A stretch of DNA of 64,000 nucleotides from [Pseudomonas] carboxydohydrogena (GTDB lineage: Bacteria; Pseudomonadota; Alphaproteobacteria; Rhizobiales; Xanthobacteraceae), in assembly GCF_029030725.1 (NCBI RefSeq), contig NZ_CP113162.1, positions 2,106,501-2,170,500 on the forward strand, written 5' to 3'. A model generated the notes under the pieces. The model did no database searches and was not told the DNA's origin. It saw only the letters and a program-made list of their open reading frames with translations. A program made the translations under genes and the position numbers. This document shows positions 28,188-37,816 of the stretch, one piece after another. Positions within the stretch are counted from its first letter, which is position 1. Each line of letters starts with the position of its first letter.

Positions 28188-28679
28188 TCAAGCGGATTTT
28201 TCCACGGAGTCCTGATTGGCGATCAGCTTCTCCAGCCGCATCTCCTCCTCGGGCGTCAGCGCGGTAATATCATCGCTGCGCGAGGCCCAGCGCTTGCGGT
28301 TGTACAACCACAACCCCGCCCCGCCGCCGATCAGAACGGCAGGCGTAAGCAACCACAGGATCAGCGTGTGTTCCTTGAGCGGCGGCTTCAACAGGACGAA
28401 TTCGCCGTAACGCGCGACCAGAAAATCCAGCACCTGCCTGTCGCTGTCGCCCGCCGCGATCCGCTCGCGCACCAGCAGGCGCAGATCGCGTGCCAGCGGC
28501 GCCTCCGAATCGTCGATCGACTGGTTCTGGCAGACCATGCACCGCAGTTCGCGCGACAATGCCCGCGCCCGCGCCTCCTGCGCCGGGTCGTGCATGACCT
28601 CGTCGGGCTGCACGGCGAAGACCGCAGACGGCAGACCCGTCATCAGCACGAACGCAATAATGGCTGCAAGACGCCGCAT
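28188..28679 (-). CDS. ccmH: Cytochrome c-type biogenesis protein CcmH/CycL
   Basis: This 163-residue thiol-redox subunit of the System I haem lyase reduces apocytochrome c cysteines. It has an N-terminal signal or anchor (1-23), the diagnostic LRCMVCQ with Cys47 and Cys50, and a C-terminal membrane helix (LILWLLTPAVLIGGGAGLWLY). The ATG at 28679 lies four bases after the ccmF stop with GGAG at a good distance. A longer form from 28703 would overlap ccmF. It is the last gene of the leftward ccmI-E-F-H operon. Confidence 0.92.
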   Translation of the reverse strand: MRRLAAIIAFVLMTGLPSAVFAVQPDEVMHDPAQEARARALSRELRCMVCQNQSIDDSEAPLARDLRLLVRERIAAGDSDRQVLDFLVARYGEFVLLKPPLKEHTLILWLLTPAVLIGGGAGLWLYNRKRWASRSDDITALTPEEEMRLEKLIANQDSVEKSA

Positions 28680-28683
28680 CGCC

Positions 28684-30672
28684 CTACTCCGCCGGTTGCG
28701 CAAGGCCGCTGAGTTTCGGTCGCGCGGGCTTCGGCGCTCCGACCCGCAGGCGGCGGTCGGACAGCGACAGCATGCCGCCGAACGCCATCAGCACCGGGCC
28801 GAACCAGATCAGAAGCACCATCGGCTTGTAGTAGATGCGCGCGGTGATCGAACCGTTGGGCTCCGCCGCGCCGAGCGAGATGTAGAGCTGGCTCACGCCG
28901 CGCGTCATCAGCGCCGCCTCCGTGGTGGACATGCCGCGCGTCGTGAAGCTGCGCTTCGACGGCGTCATCGTGCCGACCTCCACGCCACCCTGCCGGATGG
29001 TGAAGGTCGCGATGTCCTCGCGATAGTTCGGCCCCTGCCGCGACGTCATGCCGTCGAAGGTCGCGCTGTAGCTGCCGAGCTGCGCGGTATCGTTCAGCCG
29101 CATGGTGGCGATGTGCTCGATATTCCACGTCGATTCACAGACGATGCCGATCAGCGCGATGCCGAGCCCCGCATGGGCGAACGCGGTCCCCCATGCCGAG
29201 CGCGGCAAGCCCGTGGCGCGGGACCATGAGGTTGCGATCGGTGCGCGGAACAGCTTCACGCGCTCGGCGATATCGACCGCAGAGCCGAGAATGACGAACA
29301 CCGCAAGCCCGATGGCGAGCGGCGCAAAGGCGCTGCCGCCCCGCTGCCATGCCCAGACAATGGCAATCGCCACCAGAGCGACGATACCCGCCATCATCAG
29401 GCGCTGCGCGGCGCCGACGAGATCGCCACGCTTCCATGCGAGCAATGGGCCGAACGGCACCGCCAGCAACAGCGGCAGGAACAGCGGCGCGAAGGTGAGA
29501 TTGAAGAACGGCGCGCCGACGGAAATCTTCTCGCCGGTCACGACTTCCAGCGCCAGCGGATAAAGCGTACCAACGAAAACAGTGGCGCAGGCGGTGGTCA
29601 GCAGCAGGTTGTTGAGCACCAGCGCGCCCTCGCGCGAGATCGGCGCGAACAGCCCGCCCTGCTTCAATGAAGCCGCGCGCCACGCATAGAACGACAGGCT
29701 GCCGCCGATGAACACGCACAGGATCATCAGGATGAAGACGCCGCGCCGGGGATCGGTCGCGAACGCATGGACCGAGGTGAGCACGCCCGAACGCACGAGG
29801 AACGTGCCGAGCAGCGACAGCGAGAAGGTGAGGATCGCCAGCAGCACGGTCCAGATCTTCAGCGCCTCGCGCTTCTCCATCACCACCGCCGAATGAAGGA
29901 GCGCCGTGCCCGCGAGCCAGGGCATCAGCGAGGCGTTCTCGACCGGGTCCCAGAACCACCAGCCGCCCCAGCCGAGCTCGTAATAGGCCCAGTACGAGCC
30001 CATCGCGATGCCGAGCGTGAGGAATATCCATGCCATCAGCGTCCACGGCCGCACCCAGCGCGCCCAGGCCGCGTCGATACGGCCTTCGATCAACGCCGCG
30101 ATGGCGAACGAGAACGAGATCGAGAAGCCGACATAGCCGAGATAGAGCATCGGCGGATGCACGGCGAGACCGGGGTCTTGCAGGATCGGATTGAGGTCGC
30201 GCCCTTCGAGCGGAGGATTCGCGATGCGCAGGAACGGATTGGAGGTCAGCAGGATGAACAGATAGAACGCGGTTGCGATCCACGCCTGCACCGCCAGCAC
30301 ATGCGCGCGCAGCGACAGCGGCAGATTGGCGCCGAAGATCGCGACAAGCGCGCCGAACAGCGACAGGATGAACACCCACAACAGCATCGAGCCTTCATGG
30401 TTTCCCCAGACGCCGGTGATCTTGTAGATCAGCGGCTTCAGCGAATGCGAATTCTCGTAGACGTTGACAACGGAGAAATCCGACATCACGTGCAGCGAGA
30501 TCAGCGCGAGGAACGACAACAGGACGAAGGCGAACTGCACGATCGCGGTGGAGCGCGACACGTTCATCAGCGCGGGATCTTTCACCCGCGCGCCGATCAA
30601 CGGCACGAACGACTGGATCAACGCCAGCCCGAGCGCCAGCACCAGTGCGTAATGCCCGCCCTCGGCGATCAT
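28684..30672 (-). CDS. ccmF: Haem lyase CcmF/CycK
   Basis: This 662-residue integral membrane protein ligates haem from holo-CcmE to apocytochrome c. It has about 15 hydrophobic segments and the tryptophan-rich WWD motif [20 protein letters not shown] facing the periplasm. Conserved histidines flank it, including LLHSA just after. A large C-terminal periplasmic loop precedes the last membrane helix. Its ATG overlaps the ccmE stop as ATGA, and ccmH starts four bases after it. Confidence 0.95.
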   Translation of the reverse strand: MIAEGGHYALVLALGLALIQSFVPLIGARVKDPALMNVSRSTAIVQFAFVLLSFLALISLHVMSDFSVVNVYENSHSLKPLIYKITGVWGNHEGSMLLWVFILSLFGALVAIFGANLPLSLRAHVLAVQAWIATAFYLFILLTSNPFLRIANPPLEGRDLNPILQDPGLAVHPPMLYLGYVGFSISFSFAIAALIEGRIDAAWARWVRPWTLMAWIFLTLGIAMGSYWAYYELGWGGWWFWDPVENASLMPWLAGTALLHSAVVMEKREALKIWTVLLAILTFSLSLLGTFLVRSGVLTSVHAFATDPRRGVFILMILCVFIGGSLSFYAWRAASLKQGGLFAPISREGALVLNNLLLTTACATVFVGTLYPLALEVVTGEKISVGAPFFNLTFAPLFLPLLLAVPFGPLLAWKRGDLVGAAQRLMMAGIVALVAIAIVWAWQRGGSAFAPLAIGLAVFVILGSAVDIAERVKLFRAPIATSWSRATGLPRSAWGTAFAHAGLGIALIGIVCESTWNIEHIATMRLNDTAQLGSYSATFDGMTSRQGPNYREDIATFTIRQGGVEVGTMTPSKRSFTTRGMSTTEAALMTRGVSQLYISLGAAEPNGSITARIYYKPMVLLIWFGPVLMAFGGMLSLSDRRLRVGAPKPARPKLSGLAQPAE

Positions 30673-31169
30673 CTCACGGCCCCCGGCGCATCGGCGGCTG
30701 AGGTCTTGCCATAACCGCCCTTCGCGGCGTTGCCGTAATCGTCCTTCCAGTGGCCTTCCTTCTTCAGTTCGTCGGCCACGGCCTTGGGCATGTAGGTCTC
30801 GTCATGCTTGGCAAGCACGGTATCGGCATGGAAGACGCCGCTCGAATCGAGCGAGCCTTCCGAGATCACGCCCTGCCCCTCGCGGAACAGATCCGGCAGG
30901 ATGCCCTGAAAAGCCACCGGCACCTTGGCGCTGCCGTCGGTCACCTCGAAATTGACCTTCAACTGATCGCCGCGCACCAGCGAGCCTTTTTCAACCAGTC
31001 CGCCGAGCCGGAATTTGGTACCGGGCGCAATATGTTGTTCGGCGATCTTGCCAGGCGTGGTGAAGAACATGATCGAGCTGCGCATGGCGTTCAGCACCAG
31101 CGCCGCGGCCACCGCCAGCACCGCCAGCGCGCCCGCAATCATCGTCAATCGCCGTTGTTTGCGCGTCAT
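30669..31169 (-). CDS. ccmE: Cytochrome c maturation haem chaperone CcmE/CycJ
   Basis: This 166-residue membrane-anchored periplasmic haem chaperone has one N-terminal membrane segment (about 8-30), then an OB-fold. The covalent haem ligand is His122 in [11 protein letters not shown] with Tyr126 nearby, as known for the family. A flexible C-terminus follows. It overlaps ccmF by four bases and lies 58 bases after ccmI. Confidence 0.95.
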   Translation of the reverse strand: MTRKQRRLTMIAGALAVLAVAAALVLNAMRSSIMFFTTPGKIAEQHIAPGTKFRLGGLVEKGSLVRGDQLKVNFEVTDGSAKVPVAFQGILPDLFREGQGVISEGSLDSSGVFHADTVLAKHDETYMPKAVADELKKEGHWKDDYGNAAKGGYGKTSAADAPGAVR

Positions 31170-31227
31170 TGTAGCCCTTCGCGCATGACGCGGCCCGATG
31201 ATCCATCCACGGTTTCCGGCATCATGT

Positions 31228-32331
31228 CTATCCGTCTATTCCAAGTCCCTTGAGGCCATCATTGAGCTGGCGCAAATGTTCCGAATTCCCGCTCACGGCC
31301 TGCCTTGCATTATCCCGCGCGGCGTTGGCCTTGTCCTTTTCGCCGAGAACCATATAGGCCCGCACCAGCCGCAGCCATCCTTCGACGTCATCCTTGTTCG
31401 TTTTGAGACGGTCCGCCAGACGTTCGACCATGCCCTCGATCATGGCGCTGCGGCCCGCGGCATCCATCCCCTTGGCCATTGCCATCTGGTCCGCCGACAG
31501 CGCCGGAGGACGGTTGCCGGACACCCGCGCCAGGGCCTCCTGAACCAGCGACCGCCAAGGCGCGTCGGCAGGTGCCTTCTCCAGCATCCCGCGCCAGATG
31601 TCGGCCGCCCTGGCCGGCTGGCCGTCTTGTTCCAGCGCAACGCCGGTGAAATAGCGAGCCTTGCTCTCGTTCGGGTCGAGCGCCAGAGCACGATCAAATT
31701 CGGCCTTGGCCTCCGCCGTCACCACGCCGTTCGCCGCCACAGTGAGCGCTTCCCCGAGATCGGCATGGTGGCCTGCCGTCTCTGGATTATAGGCGAGCGC
31801 GTTGCGGAAGGCCGGAACGGCCTCATCGACGCGGCCAAGCTTGAGCAGCACCGGCGCCAGCACGCTCCAGCCGCGTCCGTCCTTGGGATTCTTCTCGAGG
31901 ATTTCCTGCACCCGCGCGATCAGGCGCTCGATCGAGGCGTCCTGCGGCTTCACCTGCTGGCGCGCGGCGAATGGAAAATCCGGCAGCCAGGGCGAGCCGA
32001 TCTGGAGGTAGAGACCTGCGGCCAGCAAAGGCAGCCCGGCCAGCGCGACAATCGAGACCGCGCGGCGCCAGCTCCTGCTGACGCCAAGCGTATCGCCCTC
32101 CTCGCCTGTGGCTGCGGCCAGCAGCCGGCGGCTGATCTCGATCCGCGCGGCCTCCGCTTCCACCGGGCCAATCAACCCGGCATCAACGTCGCGCGTTACT
32201 TCGGCCAGCTGGTCCTGATAGACGACGGTTTCGCTGGCGGTCGGGCCCCGTTTGACCTGCCGCCCGAGCGGCCATAGCACCGCGAAGACCGCCACAGCCG
32301 TCATCAACGCGAGCATAAACCAAAGCGACAT
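31228..32331 (-). CDS. ccmI: Cytochrome c maturation protein CcmI/CycH
   Basis: This 367-residue protein presents apocytochrome c to the haem lyase. Two N-terminal membrane segments (about 3-22 and 93-110) flank a cytoplasmic leucine-rich loop ([18 protein letters not shown]). A periplasmic region of TPR repeats follows (about 145-340, for example [19 protein letters not shown] and [15 protein letters not shown]). It is the first gene of the ccm set in transcription order. The stretch 32332-32447 before it is non-coding and should hold the operon promoter. Confidence 0.9.
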   Translation of the reverse strand: MSLWFMLALMTAVAVFAVLWPLGRQVKRGPTASETVVYQDQLAEVTRDVDAGLIGPVEAEAARIEISRRLLAAATGEEGDTLGVSRSWRRAVSIVALAGLPLLAAGLYLQIGSPWLPDFPFAARQQVKPQDASIERLIARVQEILEKNPKDGRGWSVLAPVLLKLGRVDEAVPAFRNALAYNPETAGHHADLGEALTVAANGVVTAEAKAEFDRALALDPNESKARYFTGVALEQDGQPARAADIWRGMLEKAPADAPWRSLVQEALARVSGNRPPALSADQMAMAKGMDAAGRSAMIEGMVERLADRLKTNKDDVEGWLRLVRAYMVLGEKDKANAARDNARQAVSGNSEHLRQLNDGLKGLGIDG

Positions 32332-32447
32332 TCCGGTTTCCGAGCAGAACGGGCCAGCGCCCGGCAGAACTTAGGGGCGCGGCGGGGTTACACCACGTGC
32401 AGTCAACCTTTGCAAACGGCTATTTCAATTGAGCTGGAACAAAAAAA

Positions 32448-33830
32448 TCAGGCTTTGCGGGAGGCTTTCCGCTCGGATTTGGCGACCTCGACCGCCTTCT
32501 TCATCAACGAGGCGTAATCGGGCCCAAACATCACCTCGCAGAAGCGGATCGCAGCCTGCGCCTGGGCGTAGCGAAACGGCCGGGTTCTGGTGTCGCTCGC
32601 CCGAAGCGTCTCGACCAGCGATTCGGTGGCCTTCTCGATATATTGTTGCAGATCGCTGTAGGTGCGCCGCGTCACCTCGTTGATAGCGAGTTCGCCAGCG
32701 TAGTTGCGGCAAGTCGCGACGAAATCGATGAACGCCGCGGTTTCATCGACTTCCATCTCGTCTATGCGGCTGTTGGCCGTGATGTCCTTGTCGGGCCTCT
32801 GGCGCAGCAAACGGCGAACGCGGCCAGGCACGGAGCCGATTTCCGAATCCAGTGCATTGGAGATTTCAGCCCGCATCGACGAGAGTTGCTTGCCCCAAGC
32901 CGAATCCGAACGAATGTCCAGTTCGGTGCGCAATCCGCGCAGGCCGTCGTGAAGGACTTTCAGAATATTGGCGGTGTCGTCGAACTTTCCCCGACGGACG
33001 TCGTTGCGCAGTTCGCCCACAAGACGGGACAGGTCGTGGATCGCCATGGTGACGGCCACGCCATAGGGCGTGCCGGCCACGCGAACCTCGTCGTCGGAAG
33101 CCGCGACCGAAATACTCAGCCGGATCACCTGCCAGGGCGACATCAGCCTCTGCATCACGACCGACAAGGCGAAAGGCAGCGCCTGCGGGGTTTGCAGCGA
33201 GGGCAGATTCATCGCGGTGGTGACGGAAGCAACTTGTGCTTCGTTCAAAGCGCGGATCTGCCCCGGCAGGCGCGCGCCGAAAATCTCGAGCGACTCGCGA
33301 ATTTTGAGAACGGCGCCAATCGCGGGAATATCCTCCACCGCAGAAGGCGTGCCGATGCGGCCAAAGCCGCGGCGGTCGGTGCCGCTGGCCGCCGCCTCGA
33401 TCGCTTGCGCTGACGCAAACTGCATCTGACGAACCGCGCGATCGATCTCGGTTGCTGTCGCCTGCGGATTTTTCAGCACTGCCTCGTATGTCTGAGTCTC
33501 GGCCGGAGCGCCTTCGCGCGACAGCCACATCCAGACCGGCGTCAGCGAAGTGCGCCTGATCTGTCCCGGCCTGACCGCCCCCGTCCCCTCGATCAAAAAC
33601 GGTTCGACCGGCATGAACAGCAGGCGCGCGGGATCGTCGGTGCGCGGCGTGGTGTTTTCGTCGGGCGCGCGCACGATCTTGCGCAACTCGGCCAGCACGA
33701 TGTTGGCCACAACCGCGTCATCGCCACCGCGCTCGATGGCGCGCTCGAACTCCCGCATCAGCAACGCCTGCGATTTCGGCGGAAGCTGCGCGAGAAATTC
33801 TTTCAGGCGTTCGAGTGACTTGGGGCCCAT
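32448..33830 (-). CDS. Conserved hypothetical protein, 460 residues
   Basis: I do not recognise a named family. The protein is cytosolic by appearance, with no signal or membrane segment. It is mostly helical and rich in Arg, Glu and Ala, with MREFERAIERGGDDAVVANIVLAEL near the start and a basic end (SERKASRKA). The frame is open to a GTG at 33869. The ATG at 33830 (MGPKSLERLKEFLAQLP) is preferred because the upstream extension is not helix-like; neither start has a strong ribosome site. It lies alone between ccmI and the FeuQ-like kinase. Confidence 0.75.
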   Translation of the reverse strand: MGPKSLERLKEFLAQLPPKSQALLMREFERAIERGGDDAVVANIVLAELRKIVRAPDENTTPRTDDPARLLFMPVEPFLIEGTGAVRPGQIRRTSLTPVWMWLSREGAPAETQTYEAVLKNPQATATEIDRAVRQMQFASAQAIEAAASGTDRRGFGRIGTPSAVEDIPAIGAVLKIRESLEIFGARLPGQIRALNEAQVASVTTAMNLPSLQTPQALPFALSVVMQRLMSPWQVIRLSISVAASDDEVRVAGTPYGVAVTMAIHDLSRLVGELRNDVRRGKFDDTANILKVLHDGLRGLRTELDIRSDSAWGKQLSSMRAEISNALDSEIGSVPGRVRRLLRQRPDKDITANSRIDEMEVDETAAFIDFVATCRNYAGELAINEVTRRTYSDLQQYIEKATESLVETLRASDTRTRPFRYAQAQAAIRFCEVMFGPDYASLMKKAVEVAKSERKASRKA

Positions 33831-33986
33831 GGATACATAAACGCTGCCAGCCGCCGGAACAGGCGACACTTCTCTCAGGCTTACCTCGCACGTCGTTAAT
33901 TTGGCGTTAGGAATGATCGCCGCCCAGCACCGGCCAAATCCGTTATTCAGGTCCGGTCAAGGCATTAGCGGACCGTGATACCGCCC

Positions 33987-35372
33987 TTAGACTACCCCCG
34001 GCAGCGCCAGTTCGGCCCGCAATCCGCCCATGGGGGCGCTGTCGAACTTCAGGTTCCCGCCGTAAAGCCCTGCCAGATCGACAACAATGGCCAGCCCCAG
34101 TCCCGAGCCGGGCTTCGACTCGTCCAGCCGCTGCCCGCGCTGGACGATCTGTCCCCGCTCGGCGACCGACAGACCCTTGCCATCGTCGTCCACGGCGATG
34201 TGGAGCGACGGGTCCAGTTCGTCGCCCTGTGGGGGCACCACCGAAACCCCGATCCGCACCCGGCGCGCCGCCCATTTGCACGCATTGTCGATCAGGTTGC
34301 CGACCATCTCCTCGAGATCCTGTCGCTCGCCACGAAATTTCGCGCCCTCCGCCACCGCCCAGTCGATCACGATGCCGCGGTCGCGGTGGATTTTCTCCAT
34401 CGTCCGCACCAGCCCTTCGATCACGGGTTCGATCTCGGTGATGGTCGCCACCACCGTCAGCCGCGCGGCGATGCGGGCGCGCTCCAGATGATGGGCGACC
34501 TGGCTGCGCATGACATCGCCCTGCTCCAGGATCTTGGCCGCGAACGGGTCGGAGCCATGCGTATTGGCTTCATTGATGATCACCGACAGCGGCGTCTTGA
34601 TTGCATGGGCGAGATTGCCGACATGTGTGCGCGCGCGCTCGACGATGGCGCGGTTGGCGTCGAGCAAGGCGTTTGTCTCGCGCGCCAGCGGCGCGATCTC
34701 GACCGGGAAACGCCCCTCCAGCCGCTCGGCCTTGCCGGAGCGGATATCGGCGAGCGCGTTGGAAATGCGCTTAAGAGGCGCAAGGCCGAAACGGACCTGG
34801 AAGATCGTGGTGAGCAGAAGAACCGCGGCGAGTGCCGCGAACGTGCCGCCGAGATACCAGTCGAACAACCGCGTCTCGTCGAAAATCTCGTTGGCGTCAC
34901 CCGCGACAGTCACCAGATATTTGCCGTCGGTGCCGAGATCGATCGGCCGCTCCACCATGCGCAGCGGTTGGTCTTCAGGCCCCTTGACGTAGCCGAGCCG
35001 GACTCCCGACGCCGTGAGAGGAATGCTTTTCTCGTCGAGGCGCGGCAATGTTGCGTCCCAGAGCGAACGGGAGGCGCGCGCTTCCTGTTTGACGGAATCG
35101 ATGCTTTCGATCTGCCAGTACCAGCCCGACAGCGGCAGTTCAAACAACGGCTCGCCGAGCGCGGGAATGCTCTTTTCGGGATTTTTGGGATCGTCCGGCG
35201 TGCCGACCTCGGCGATCAGCGTGCGCAGATAAAGGTTGAGGCGGCGATCGAAGGCGCGCTCCACCGAATGATTGTACAACGAGGAGAGCGCGAAACCGGT
35301 GACGGTGAGAATCAGCGCAACCCAGACCGCCGCCGACAGGAACAGCCGGATGGCGAGGGAATTAGCGCGCAT
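33987..35372 (-). CDS. PhoQ/FeuQ-like sensor histidine kinase
   Basis: This 461-residue membrane kinase has one N-terminal membrane segment (about 8-30), a periplasmic domain of about 130 residues, a second segment (LGGTFAALAAVLLLTTIF) and a HAMP linker. The H box has His256 in NLAHAIKTPLSVIINEA, a form typical of PhoQ/FeuQ kinases. The ATPase domain has NLIDNACKWA, DDDGKG and GSGLGLAI. The ATG at 35372 overlaps the regulator stop by 11 bases. FeuPQ in Rhizobium and Sinorhizobium control exopolysaccharide and iron-related genes; equivalence here is inferred from resemblance only. Confidence 0.86.
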   Translation of the reverse strand: MRANSLAIRLFLSAAVWVALILTVTGFALSSLYNHSVERAFDRRLNLYLRTLIAEVGTPDDPKNPEKSIPALGEPLFELPLSGWYWQIESIDSVKQEARASRSLWDATLPRLDEKSIPLTASGVRLGYVKGPEDQPLRMVERPIDLGTDGKYLVTVAGDANEIFDETRLFDWYLGGTFAALAAVLLLTTIFQVRFGLAPLKRISNALADIRSGKAERLEGRFPVEIAPLARETNALLDANRAIVERARTHVGNLAHAIKTPLSVIINEANTHGSDPFAAKILEQGDVMRSQVAHHLERARIAARLTVVATITEIEPVIEGLVRTMEKIHRDRGIVIDWAVAEGAKFRGERQDLEEMVGNLIDNACKWAARRVRIGVSVVPPQGDELDPSLHIAVDDDGKGLSVAERGQIVQRGQRLDESKPGSGLGLAIVVDLAGLYGGNLKFDSAPMGGLRAELALPGVV

Positions 35373-36057
35373 TGGTCGCGGTCGGAGGCGCCAGCAGATA
35401 GCCGAGGCCGCGGACAGTCTGGATGATGTCGACGTCGAGCTTTTTGCGGATGCGGCCGACGAACACTTCGATGGTGTTCGAATCGCGATCGAAGTCCTGA
35501 TCGTAGAGATGCTCGACAAGCTCGGTGCGCGATACCACGCGCCCGGCATGATGCATCAGATAGGCCAGCAGCCGGTATTCGTGGGACGTCATCTTGATGG
35601 GATTGCCATCCACCGACACTCTTCCGGTGCGGGTGTCGAGCACCACGGGCCCGCAGGTCAATTCGCTCTGGGCATGGCCGGTGGAACGGCGCAGCAGCGC
35701 GCGAATCCGCGCCAGTACTTCCTCGAGATGGAAAGGCTTGGCGACATAATCGTCGGCGCCGGCATCGAACCCCTGCACCTTGTCGCTCCAGCGGTCGCGC
35801 GCCGTGAGAATGAGGACCGGCATCACCCGCTTGTTGCGCCGCCAGGATTCCAGCACCGAAATGCCGTCCATTTTCGGCAGGCCGATATCGAGCACGACGG
35901 CGTCGTAAGGCTCGTTGTCGCCGAGAAAATGCCCCTCCTCTCCGTCGAAGGCACGGTCCACCACATATCCCGCATCGCTCAAGGCTGCGGTCAATTGGCG
36001 GTTGAGATCGGGATCATCTTCGACAACGAGAAGGCGCAAGGCGAGGCTCTCCGGCAT
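35362..36057 (-). CDS. FeuP/PhoP-like response regulator (OmpR family)
   Basis: This 231-residue protein has a receiver domain with phospho-acceptor Asp57 (AVVLDIGLPKMDGISVLE), DYVAKPFHLEEVLARIRALLRR, and an OmpR winged helix with MTSHEYRLLAYLMHHAGRVVSRTELVEHLYDQ. EGHFLGDNEPYDAVVLDIG and LTARDRWSDKVQGFDAGADDYVAKPFH closely resemble rhizobial FeuP as I remember it. It is the first gene of a two-gene operon with the overlapping kinase. Confidence 0.88.
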   Translation of the reverse strand: MPESLALRLLVVEDDPDLNRQLTAALSDAGYVVDRAFDGEEGHFLGDNEPYDAVVLDIGLPKMDGISVLESWRRNKRVMPVLILTARDRWSDKVQGFDAGADDYVAKPFHLEEVLARIRALLRRSTGHAQSELTCGPVVLDTRTGRVSVDGNPIKMTSHEYRLLAYLMHHAGRVVSRTELVEHLYDQDFDRDSNTIEVFVGRIRKKLDVDIIQTVRGLGYLLAPPTATNAR

Positions 36058-36202
36058 CCTGAACTGAACAACTCAAGATGAACCGCACGAGCGTGAATGG
36101 CAAATGAATGCCCTCGCGGGGGAGACTTACATTTTTGTCAGGAGCAGAAAGTCAGGCTCGAGCAGGACGGAGGCGGCTTGAAAGCTCGGGGCCGGCCGAG
36201 CC

Positions 36203-36514
36203 TCAGCCCGGGCGACCACCGCTTTTCGCGGGGGGACGCTCGTTGGACCTGATGAAATGGACCCCCATCTGGTCGCCGTTGACCCACGCCATCTTGCAGC
36301 GGCGAAAGGCGACGCCGGTCGAGGACAGCGCCAGAAAGAACTCATCGAGATTGAGACCGCTCAATGATTTCTCGAACTGGAGCAGCGCCCCCTCCTCCGA
36401 CACGTCGAGGATGTTGCAGGCCCGAAACCATGAACCATCGATCGCGATGATCCTCATGGCGAAGCCCTTGCCGAATTGAATCCGTTCGGCCTTGCGCCTT
36501 TGTTTCTGCTCCAT
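36203..36514 (-). CDS. PilZ-domain protein
   Basis: This 103-residue single-domain PilZ protein has the c-di-GMP contact motifs RxxxR (Arg7-Arg11) and DxSxxG (Asp37, Ser39, Gly42), so it could bind c-di-GMP. The C-terminal AWVNGDQMGVHF is shared in kind with the second PilZ gene at 50044. It is a lone gene between the FeuP-like regulator and the phage-like region. The gap 36058-36202 shows nothing recognisable. Confidence 0.8.
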   Translation of the reverse strand: MEQKQRRKAERIQFGKGFAMRIIAIDGSWFRACNILDVSEEGALLQFEKSLSGLNLDEFFLALSSTGVAFRRCKMAWVNGDQMGVHFIRSNERPPAKSGGRPG

Positions 36515-36620
36515 CCCCAGTACCGGTTTGTTTGGATCACATTGGCCAATCCATAAAATGTTAAATTGAAAAATCGCTTAAATGGTGCGTTTCTGACCGG
36601 CCATTCGTCTCACCAGGCGG

Positions 36621-36644
36621 TATGTGCCGCACAATTGGCACATA
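36621..36644. promoter_or_regulatory. Inverted repeat at the edge of the phage-like region
   Basis: TATGTGCC (36621-36628) and GGCACATA (36637-36644) are perfect 8-bp arms with an 8-base spacer. They lie in a locally AT-rich gap between the PilZ gene and the last gene of the phage-like cluster. It resembles an operator. No second copy was seen at the other end, so an attachment-site role is not supported. Confidence 0.3.
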
Positions 36645-36689
36645 TATCGCATGAATTCATGGTGCCTTGATACCGCGATATAAAACGAC

Positions 36690-36941
36690 TCAGGTCGTGG
36701 TGGCGCCATCGTCGGGCGGCAACGGCTTCAGAAACTCGTCGCTCGCCGCATTGATCTGCGCCAGCGTGGCGTCAATATGCTCCTGCGTCGCGTTGGTGCC
36801 CTGAATGAGTCCGGCGATCGCCTGCACATACGGCAGAGACGATACAACGCCCTGCTGGATCGCGGGCGCGGCCTTCACGATGGCGCTCACGATCGCTTCC
36901 GCGATCGCCACACCGGCTTCGATGTCTGCTGCGGTGACCAT
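36690..36941 (-). CDS. Small phage-associated hypothetical protein, 83 residues
   Basis: The protein is Ala/Ile-rich and helical (AAPAIQQGVVSSLPYVQAIAGLIQGTNA) with an acidic C-terminus. No family is recognised. AGGAG precedes the ATG at 36941, which lies one base after the stop of the lipoprotein gene. It is the last gene of the leftward lysis-type group (lysozyme, holin-like, lipoprotein). An accessory phage function is the best guess. Confidence 0.6.
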   Translation of the reverse strand: MVTAADIEAGVAIAEAIVSAIVKAAPAIQQGVVSSLPYVQAIAGLIQGTNATQEHIDATLAQINAASDEFLKPLPPDDGATTT

Positions 36942-36942
36942 G

Positions 36943-37335
36943 TCAGTTCGCTCCTGATGCAAGGACGGCCTGAACGTCGCTCAGCGCCGCCTGTGCGGCA
37001 GCGACGACATTCGTCACGTCGAGAGTGGGATAGGCTTTCTGAAACGCGACCGCGTTGTTCACCGCAAGCCGCGCGCGGCTCATCGCGCCTTGCAGATTCA
37101 CGATCACCGAGCGCTTGGCGCAGATGTTGGTGGCGCTGGGTCTGGTGCCCGTCGCGCAGAGCGGCAACGCCTTGTAAGCGTTCGCCGCGTTGACGGCGAT
37201 GCCGTACGCATTCGCGACGCCGTAGACCGTGTTCAAGGCGATGGCATTGGAGATGTTCACCGACGGCAGGACAGTGGTGCAGTTCGCGAGCGCGAGCGAC
37301 ACAGCCAGCGCCGCGACAACCTGAAGGTTTCGCAT
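36943..37335 (-). CDS. Small lipoprotein, 130 residues
   Basis: The N-terminus (MRNLQVVAALAVSLALANC) is a lipoprotein signal with the lipobox LANC ending at Cys19. The mature part is Ala/Asn/Val-rich with two more cysteines (LCATGT and NICAKR). AAAGGA eight bases before the ATG is a good ribosome site. It lies between the holin-like gene and the 83-residue gene. A role in phage lysis as an outer-membrane component is possible from position only. Confidence 0.65.
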   Translation of the reverse strand: MRNLQVVAALAVSLALANCTTVLPSVNISNAIALNTVYGVANAYGIAVNAANAYKALPLCATGTRPSATNICAKRSVIVNLQGAMSRARLAVNNAVAFQKAYPTLDVTNVVAAAQAALSDVQAVLASGAN

Positions 37336-37346
37336 GGACAGTCCTT

Positions 37347-37592
37347 TCAGTTGTTGGAGATCTTGCCGGTCGCAGGATCGACGACGGGCGTGTTGATCCT
37401 GGCCGCGTGACTGGCCGTGGTGGTCCGGGTGCCGTACTTCACCCACACGCCCCAGGCGGCGGTGAAGATCACGCCGATGGCGCCGGTCACGGTCGTGACT
37501 TCGTCGGACGACAAGTAGCCCTTGGTGATGAGAGGGCCGAAAGCGAGAAGCAGCGCATAGCGAATGAGCTGCCAGATCGTGTCTGACGTCAT
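37347..37592 (-). CDS. Putative holin (Pam3-gp28-like), 81 residues
   Basis: This short protein has two hydrophobic segments (about 7-22 and 35-51), separated by the hydrophilic KGYLSSDEV, and a polar tail. Its size and KGYLSS-x-E pattern resemble the putative phage holin family represented by Pam3 gp28, as I recall it. The ATG at 37592 follows AAGGGG. It lies between a lysozyme and a lipoprotein gene in the same direction, which fits release of endolysin through the inner membrane. Confidence 0.62.
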   Translation of the reverse strand: MTSDTIWQLIRYALLLAFGPLITKGYLSSDEVTTVTGAIGVIFTAAWGVWVKYGTRTTTASHAARINTPVVDPATGKISNN

Positions 37593-37697
37593 GATGGTTC
37601 CCCTTGTTGATGGTTGCCCGGATGCGCCGGGCGCGATATTGGAGCGGCAGCGCGGCCACACAGACGCCGCACCGTCCCGATGGAACCGAGTGCCGGC

Positions 37698-37808
37698 ATG
37701 TCATGGTTTGATTTATCGCTGCGCGAGCAGCTTCTCGCCGGCAGCGCGATGGCGCTGACGTTCGCCGTCTTCTTCGTCGCCGGTCTTCAACTCGGCGGCC
37801 ACTGGTAA
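37698..37808 (+). CDS. Possible small single-span membrane protein, 36 residues
   Basis: A plus-strand frame encodes MSWFDLSLREQLL followed by one hydrophobic span (AGSAMALTFAVFFVAGLQLGG). It sits in the gap between the holin-like and lysozyme genes, opposite their direction. An in-frame ATG at 37680 would extend it by six residues. Neither start has a clear ribosome site. It is reported because its composition looks like a real membrane peptide. Confidence 0.3.
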   Translation: MSWFDLSLREQLLAGSAMALTFAVFFVAGLQLGGHW

Positions 37809-37816
37809 TATCCGGC

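Noticed and set aside
33987-35549. Extended form of the FeuQ-like kinase
   Set aside because: The extra residues come from another frame of the regulator gene. The ATG at 35372 overlaps the regulator stop and precedes the first membrane span.
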